Shown here piece by piece: positions 58,601-64,000 of a stretch of DNA of 64,000 nucleotides. The stretch is from the NCBI RefSeq assembly GCF_029852145.1, contig NC_079971.1, forward strand, positions 24,826,563 through 24,890,562. The letters run 5' to 3'. The DNA comes from Microplitis mediator (taxonomy: Eukaryota; Arthropoda; Insecta; Hymenoptera; Braconidae). The translations under genes were made by a program, and so were the position numbers. The notes below the pieces were generated by a model, which searched no databases, was not told where the DNA came from, and worked only from the letters and a program-made list of their open reading frames with translations. Position 1 is the stretch's first letter. Each line of letters opens with the position of its first letter.

Positions 58601-61600
58601 GTTTTGTTATCCATATTTTCCAGTTTTTAGTTAAATAAACTCTGGATGGGGAGGGAAAAAGTTTTAACGTTAAAACGTTGAAAATTCAAACTCGATTAAA
58701 GCCTGGAAAATTTTGATGGGACTATAGCTCCCACTAGGCCTGCGGGGATGATTTGAGGACAGAGAGTAACTGATACTGGTGCACCGACAGTGTATTGTTT
58801 CGGCATGATAAGCGGCTTAACGGAGCTTCTGCGTACCCGCTTCCTCCCCCTTTCACTATCCCGCCGACTCTTCTATACAACTCTAACCCTCCGGGCATTC
58901 TACCACTAGCATCGCGATACCAGCGTCACTCTCCCGACAGATCTACCCAAAGCATGATGAGAATAGTCCCGTTTATTTTACCCGAGTCTCTTTGATTCCG
59001 ATGCCCCGATCAATTCAAATTCAATTTAAATTCAAACGTTAGATTAAAATTTTTAATATTCTCCAACTCCCTTCCGCACTTGATTTAACGCATGATAAAG
59101 ACGCCTCCTTATGGCTAATGGGCGAAACAATATCCGAGTAACTTTTTCATTAGTTTGATAAATTGCTCTGTTGGTTATTATTCAAATTCAGCGCCACATG
59201 TCGTAACCCTTTAAGCAAACGAGTTCACATGCTGGCGCACAGGTCGCGCCACTGTCCAGTTCAAGGTCCGGTCGCACCTCGTCCCCCACCCAACCACCGA
59301 CCCGTGTGTATCATGTGGTGGATATATATGAACGCTGGTAAATGGAGGAACACGTGAATTGACGAGGGTGTATCGTTGGCGCGAAGGGTGCCTTTGGTAG
59401 GGTGGTTTATTAGATATCCGCGCCAGGGTTGATAAGGACCGACGACGCCAATGAAGTGATGGGTACAAGTGTGTAGGTTATAACGTAAGTAAGTGAGTGA
59501 GTGAGTGAGTGGGTGAGGTGCGACAGGAAGAAGGGATGGAGAAAGACCTCGGGGTTGTTAAGGTGCCCATTGAGGTGTAACTAGGGTGATGTTATTAAAT
59601 TTCGTTTGGCCTACCTCAGCAGCTTGGGGATGTATTTTATGGGGTTTCCTCAAGGGTCTCGACCAAGTGCTACTGCTATTGCTCTGCTGTCTACTCAAAG
59701 TCCGGCACATTTTAACGGTTCTTCAATACCCTACTTACTTTATTCTGCAAGGAGAAACATCGACCCTCATGTTCATTTTTTTATATTAAATTACTTCTCA
59801 AGATGCCGCTCGAATATTTTTATTGTCTCTGATCCAGTCGATTTCGATGCACCGTCAAGAGTATTCTTATTTTCCGTGACGAAAATTTTATGAGAAATAG
59901 CTCATAGTAGGGAAGCTTATTAATGAAAATTTTTTAATACCATATAGACGATTTTTAATTTCACTTTAATAACAATGTCTTGAGACTATCATGAGACGCG
60001 TCGGAATAAAATACTTTAAGATCTTAAGATTGTCCAGGCGACCCTCATTCAAGACATTCTTATTCTCCCATCACTTTCATCACCACGCCGTCCTCGCCGA
60101 GAAAAAGTGATAGAGAGGAGAGAGGGGATGAAAAATCGCGAGCTTGAGATTCGAGTTAACAAGAACGCGTACACTTTCTTTTTTCCTCGTCATCTCGTAC
60201 CAGGTCCCCTGTAGTAGCAGCCGTAGTCTTTTCTTCCGGAACGCGTCTCTTTGCGTTCACTCACCAGACCCCTCATGTCAATTAACCGCCTCCGTGGGGT
60301 GGTTAGACCCGGAAAAATCGCAACCCCTGTTTCAATAAGGTAGCCTTTACCTCATTTAGGGGAGATTGTTACGAGCGTTCAGTTTAAAACTGTCCTCCCA
60401 CTACTTATACTTTTTTTTATCCCTCTTATTTTTTTCATTTCCGATCACTTTGCCGTAAATTCCCATAATTTCCATCCTCCATCTTCGCCCAGAAAAAACA
60501 ATCTCTCATTATTCAAAGAGATTTATTTTCCCTTAAATTATTTATTAATTGATCGAAATCCTAGAATAAAAAGCAGCCGAAAGTTCTTTTGTCGACAGAA
60601 TCGCCGTGAATTTTCATCATCGATTCGTTGTTTAGCAGCACTTGTGTATAATGTGTACTCACAACTGGGTAGCTTGTATTAGTGTAGTGTTGAAGACCTT
60701 TAGCAGGATAGCATTTTAGGGGTAGACGCGATAATGAGAACGGGCGTAAAGGGTGGGTGTGCAAAGACACCCGGAGCGACCGCTTCTGCAACTAGCGGGC
60801 GGAAGGAGGGCTGAGAAAAGAGAACGAGACATAGTTTTAACACAAGGGGTTCACTAACTATATATAGATAGAGATGGAGGTTAAGAATGAGGGTGAGTGG
60901 GTGGCAGGATTTTAAGGTAGAAAGTGTAGAACGGGACTGAAGAAACACAAGAGAGGTTCAAGTGAAAAGCGCGGATAAGGGTTCAGAAACTTCGACAAGG
61001 GTTAACGTTAACGCATTATAAGAAAGGGCTGTTGCTGTTGCCACTGCTTTTAACCGGCCCGTTTTGCATAGATTTGAATAGATAAGAGACAGGAAAATAC
61101 GCGAATTAATTTATTATGTATCTACAGTAGCTTACGAATAATCCGCACCCTTTTCGCCAGATTAAATCATCTCACTCAAAGTTACGGCTTTTTTTTATTA
61201 CCAGCCTTCTTTTAACCTGAGGATTTTCGGCTGACAAATTGACAGCTGAACTATTAACTCCTTGCAACACCAAGTTTCTTTTGTGAAGGGCTTTAGGGCA
61301 TATTTTCAAGACGCTAAAGACAATAATACATCATCCTAATTTTGAAATGAGCTGGTGGCGTGAGTGCGTGGGTTCGTCACGACGGGAAGCCGTAACATTC
61401 AAGCTCACCATTTCTCACCCTTTAAAGCGGAGCTCCTTGAAACCCTTTTGGCATACCCTCTTTCAGTTGGACCTCATTCCATCGGCTCACAGCTTCGTCG
61501 TGGCTGTGACCCTCTTCTCATTAGTCTTCATTTGTTTTCGGAATTATCACCCTCAATCCCTTTCTTAGCTGAAATTTACCCCCGCCAAAGACACTCTGTG

Positions 61601-64000
61601 GTCATTATTCCCTCGTAAATTTATATTAAATCCCAAAGAATGCCCCCATAAATTGGCTATCGTAAATTCACTTATTTTCGAAGTTCGATCCCTGAATTAA
61701 ACTCCCGTAAAAAAATACAAAAAGCGCGCAGAATAATTCTCGACAGTGGTGTTCTCTACCTGGCACTGCGTGTAGCTTAACGAGAGCTTAAAAATTTTCC
61801 CTCTTTGTCTCCCAAACATTTCGTCAACAAGCAAAAGCTTCTTTTGCAGTGGTAGTGCACTCGCAGCAGTAGCGCCTCGCAGTGTCAAAGAGTTGAAATA
61901 ATAAACTGCGCGCCCCCATGCGAGTATTTTTTCAGTTCCTATGTAGACACACAGACACCCACACTACAGCAGGTTACCGCGTGGTTTTTTTTCCCCCCGC
62001 GAAACCCTACCTCGTCAACCGGGAAAAGCTCGTTGCGGGGGTTTGCGGGCAGCCAATCCGGCCTGCCGCAATCTCCGCGAGGTACGCCCACGCACCAGTG
62101 ACTCAGTTTCCTACCCCACTTAAATCCAAACTTTCCCCTACATTTTTCCCCTTTTACTCCCTACTTGATCCCAACAAACTAAAGTCTCCCACCATTCCGA
62201 GCTTTTATTCTCTCCTCCGTCGCCTCAATCTACGCTGGTGCCTCAATCACTAAAACCCCTCTGACCCTCAGACCCCTTCTCTTTTAACCCCGTCAGGTTT
62301 TACACAGTGTCCCAGTGGGTTGACTGCATCCCATTCCATCATCCTCCCCACAGTCACCCTGTGCTATACGCTCGCGGACAGTACTGGCATCGGAGCTTTT
62401 ACGGAATTTTTGAACCGTTCCGCACAGATGACGATATAATCTGCTATTGATCAACCAGCCTTCTCTCTCCCTCTCGTCCATACACCATCACCACACACTC
62501 CTATCAGCCTCTTTGTCTTTCCATTCTCGTGCAACATACAGACTCTTTATCATCAGGTAGCCGGCCGTTCTGCCACAAAATTCATGTGATATCCCGCCGC
62601 TGCCGCACGTTTTGCATTCTCAATCATTTATAAATGCTTTAATTCTCAAATTATCCAGTAATTGCAGTTTCGATGATTTTATAAAACCGAAAAATCCTGT
62701 CTCCTGTCAATTACCAGACACGAAATTACCAAAAGCTTTTATGGATCCGTAATTATTGTCTCTATTTTTTAAACCAGGACTTCAACATCTGAGTCTTGAA
62801 CAAAACGGTGGCCAGTGGGGTGGACCACCTCGCGGTTCGCTGCCTCCTCACTGTTTACCGCCGCCTCCGGGTCACCTTTCGCAGCCACCGCATCCACCGA
62901 CGGGCGCCACGTCGGCTTTTAATCCGTTCCATCATGCCATTGAACAAAGATCTCGTCTCCCAGGCTCGACTGCCGGTAAAATATCTTGTCAAAATATTAT
63001 TTCTTATCAATAATTGTAAGTGCACCCGAAATTATGACTCCTTATTACTTTCATCAGAGTCCAGGAATGAATTGGCGCCTCTGAGTGTGTCTGTACGAGA
63101 AGTCTCGCAAACAGAATCTCCGAGTACAGGGCCAGGGTTACTGACCACAGCGGCCGTAACTTCACCAACTCCTCCAGCTGAACCGGCAACTCCAAGTCCA
63201 TCTGGACACCACCCCCATTTTCAAGGTACTTAGACTTTTCAACCCAAATTAGTCCAGTTACTTAAGACTTTTTCCTCTCCAGGTCTTCATTTGCTAAGAG
63301 CCAACTCACTATTCGGCTCAATATTTGCTCCCTTTCTACCCCAATCATCTTGGCTGTACAACCCGCTATCAACTTACCAGCAGCAGTACATCCTTGAACC
63401 CGATTGGCACACTCTGGCTCTGCGAATGGCCCAGCAGCGCTTACAGAGACCTGACCAAGCGAGCCTAGAAGACCTAAGGAAGCTGAGAAGTTCAAGTGAC
63501 AGCCCCCAGGCAGACGGGGATGCTTCCAAAGACGGGAGACCCGACGCAGACGGCGACCAAGATGTAGACCCCGATGCTGATCCTGACCCTGTCAGGGACC
63601 TCGATAGTCCCGACGGCAGCATCGAAGTTGACGATCGCCATGACCAGGATCCCAAGATAGAGGAGATCCGGAGTGAGGATTCTTTGCAGGCTGATTCTCC
63701 GCTGATGTCTAGTCGCAGTGACAGGGACGACAGCGTCAAGGACGACGAGACCTTTCTGGCAAAACGTCTCAGACCCACCGTCGAGAACCTCAATGACGAT
63801 CTGGAAGATCATCCAGAACACCGGCACGACTTGACGGTAAAAATAAAGCTGGAGGGGACCGTCGACCTGAGCACGAAACGCAACTCGGACAAGGAGAACA
63901 TGGGCCAGGACTTGACCACAAGGAAAAAGGACGAGGATATTGATGAGAGGGAATCGGTTAGGCCGCGCAAAGACAGAAGTCCTAAACCGAGACATGTTTG
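46304..64000 (+). CDS. Runt-domain (RUNX) transcription factor, 3' end beyond the window
   Basis: Seen: exons 46304-46622, 46694-46924, 57302-57415, 57629-57715, 62778-62975, 63058-63225 and 63283-64000 (open at the edge) encode at least 611 residues. The Runt domain covers about residues 98-222: HPGELIRTGSP, HWRSNKTLPVAFKVVALGEV, TIRAGNDENCCAELRN, QVAKFNDLRFVGRSGRGKSF, ending VDGPREPRSK. The DNA-contacting arginines and lysines known from RUNX1 (WRSNK, RFVGRSGRGK, PREPR) are all present. Known: RUNX proteins bind TGTGGT with the CBF-beta partner and control cell fate. Downstream are proline/histidine-rich exons and an acidic DP/DG-rich stretch. The usual C-terminal WRPY Groucho-binding motif is not reached. 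Insects carry several Runt genes (run, lz, RunxA, RunxB), and I cannot decide which this is. All six introns are phase 1. Confidence 0.95.
46694..46924 (+). CDS. RUNX exon 2: core of Runt domain
   Basis: Acceptor TTATTTCAG|GTAGTCC, donor CGAG|GTGAGT. It encodes SPHVVCTVLPNHWRSNK through FVGRSGRG. The 71-bp intron before it is open in one frame, so a simple ORF reading fuses it to exon 1 in the wrong frame. Confidence 0.93.
48285..49160. repeat. Inverted tRNA-like (SINE-like) sequences with poly-T ends
   Basis: At 48292-48325 the minus strand reads AAGGTCAGCGGTTCGAGCCC, and at 48962-49010 the plus strand reads AGTCGGCGGTTCGAGTCC followed by a T run. A third copy (AGTCGGTAGTTCGAACCC, T run) is at about 49114-49157. 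GGTTCGAGTCC is the Pol III box B of tRNAs. The first two copies form an inverted pair about 690 bp apart. Cloverleaf pairing is poor, so these are degenerate tRNA-derived repeats. Confidence 0.6.
50183..51136. mobile_element. 0.96-kb dispersed element, copy 2
   Basis: Second copy of the element at 30917-31876, in the same orientation, inside RUNX intron 2. It differs by scattered substitutions and short indels only (for example a missing ttg near 50260). The borders here are tata|cgtggaaaa and ttctccg|tatata, so a TA or TATA target is likely. Confidence 0.8.
51853..52267. repeat. Hairpin element with about 100-bp arms
   Basis: The left arm 51853-51953 and right arm 52166-52267 are reverse complements at about 95%, sharing ataaattttttagtgattttt, ggctgtattttcgtg and aatattcgtatcgaaaaaatg. 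A diverged relative of the left half occurs at about 48430-48760 (gtgatttttgcaaggcgtaac, aatcgtatcaaaaaa). Confidence 0.8.
52554..53062. mobile_element. TA-flanked element with G-rich inverted ends
   Basis: The left end GGGGAAGGGGGGAGGGGCAAA and right end (TTTTGCC, a C run, TTCCCC) are inverted repeats. Each is bordered by TA (52552-52553 and 53063-53064), pointing to a mariner-type target. The inner 0.5 kb is AT-rich without a transposase. Confidence 0.7.
53681..54953. mobile_element. Composite G-rich inverted-repeat elements, one nested in the other
   Basis: The outer ends gggcaaaacagaccaccc (53691) and the complement of ggggtggtccgtttttgcc (54927) are inverted. Inside, 54011-54753 has 26-28-bp ends (AGGGAGGGTGGGGCAGAGCG and its complement), nearly perfect and bordered by TA. 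A third copy of gtggggcagagcggcccccc lies at about 54151. The units look like related elements inserted into one another. Confidence 0.7.
56080..56885. repeat. Satellite of about 277-bp units with ggtgtaa/ttacacc motifs
   Basis: The word atcaaaaaaatt followed by taatcgagagttttt recurs at 56401 and 56678. Both units then carry cacggtca, taacaccat(g/a)cgtcgtgtaac, caccagcagtgtt and ttttgacggtgta. A partial earlier unit starts near 56100. The repeated ggtgt and acacc words recall the 19.4-20.6 kb satellite. Confidence 0.8.
57302..57415 (+). CDS. RUNX exon 3: end of Runt domain
   Basis: Acceptor TCTTTTCAAG|GGAAAAG, donor ACGA|GTAAGT. It encodes KSFTLTIMLQTSPPQVATLS and IKVTVDGPREPRSKT, 114 bp, symmetric phase 1-1. 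It is too short to appear as a long ORF. Confidence 0.93.
57629..57715 (+). CDS. RUNX exon 4 (29 residues)
   Basis: Acceptor CGTTCCAG|GACACC, donor TCCG|GTAAGT. It encodes HQAFHPYHFGPRPFPFGHP and QDPLGFKLSG, a typical post-Runt segment; 87 bp. Confidence 0.88.
57716..62777 (+). other. RUNX intron 4 (5.1 kb)
   Basis: Mostly unique sequence with a (gtga)n microsatellite at about 59490-59510. It is noticeably less AT-rich and less repetitive than intron 2, so it may hold regulatory DNA. No exon with matching phase and domain was found, although an alternative exon cannot be excluded. Confidence 0.6.
62778..62975 (+). CDS. RUNX exon 5: Gly/Pro/His-rich
   Basis: Acceptor TTTAAACCAG|GACTTC, donor GCCG|GTAAAA. 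It encodes LQHLSLEQNGGQWGGPPRG followed by proline- and histidine-rich sequence; 198 bp. Confidence 0.85.
63058..63225 (+). CDS. RUNX exon 6: Ser/Thr/Pro-rich
   Basis: Acceptor TTTCATCAG|AGTCCA, donor CAAG|GTACTT. It encodes NELAPLSVSVREVSQTESP and a TSPTPPAEPATPSPSG segment typical of a transactivation domain; 168 bp. Confidence 0.85.
63283..64000 (+). CDS. RUNX exon 7 (partial): acidic C-terminal region
   Basis: Acceptor CCTCTCCAG|GTCTTC, open to the edge. It encodes SIFAPFLPQSSWLYNPL, YILEPDWHTLALRMAQQRLQ, then an aspartate-rich tract (DADPDPVRDLDSPDGS) and a KRLRP basic patch. The stop and any WRPY motif lie outside. Confidence 0.85.

Overview
The window is nuclear DNA of an arthropod, most likely a hymenopteran insect (possibly a parasitoid wasp). 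This is inferred from short GT-AG introns, very AT-rich spacers, insect-type gene families and many small inverted-repeat elements. No sequence comparison could be run. There is no sign of a bacterial, viral or plasmid origin.

Five protein-coding genes can be supported, and I rebuilt their exons by hand. (1) 1-706, + strand: the last two exons of the spliceosomal DEAD-box helicase DDX46/Prp5, cut by the left edge. (2) 4781-10018, + strand: a complete three-exon gene for a 1388-residue coiled-coil protein recognised as the centriole/cilium protein CEP162. (3) 15871-13918, - strand: a three-coding-exon gene with a TATA/Inr promoter, encoding a 545-residue protein with an N-terminal signal or anchor and about 17 arginine-rich repeats of 13-14 residues. 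I recognise no family for it. (4) 26250-16521, - strand: a seven-exon copper type II monooxygenase of the MOXD1/DBH-like family (844 residues) with signal peptide, DOMON domain, all expected copper ligands and a hydrophobic tail. Its first intron is 6.6 kb and full of satellites. (5) 46304 to the right edge, + strand: a Runt-domain (RUNX) transcription factor whose seven visible coding exons are all joined by phase-1 introns. Its Runt domain is split over three exons, with a 10.4-kb intron inside it.

The rest is non-coding and rich in repeats. A fold-back element with minisatellite arms lies in Cep162 intron 2. An apparent TTAA-flanked element is nested in a TA-flanked element at 12.0-13.6 kb. 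The Moxd1 intron holds three satellite arrays (19.4-20.6, 22.2-23.2 and 24.0-24.8 kb). The 26.5-44.8 kb spacer holds a hAT-like element, a dispersed 0.96-kb element whose second copy lies in the RUNX intron, long palindromes, an array of about seven 195-bp units and a 458-bp element with perfect 8-bp target duplications. The RUNX intron holds tRNA-like inverted repeats, a hairpin element, nested elements with G-rich ends and a satellite built from acacc/ggtgt motifs.

The genes do not form a pathway: an RNA helicase, a centriolar protein, a secretory-pathway protein of unknown role, a secretory-pathway monooxygenase and a developmental transcription factor. The most useful leads are the arginine-repeat protein, the all-phase-1 RUNX gene with a start-overlapping upstream ORF, the extended MOXD1 pro-region and the nested or fold-back elements.
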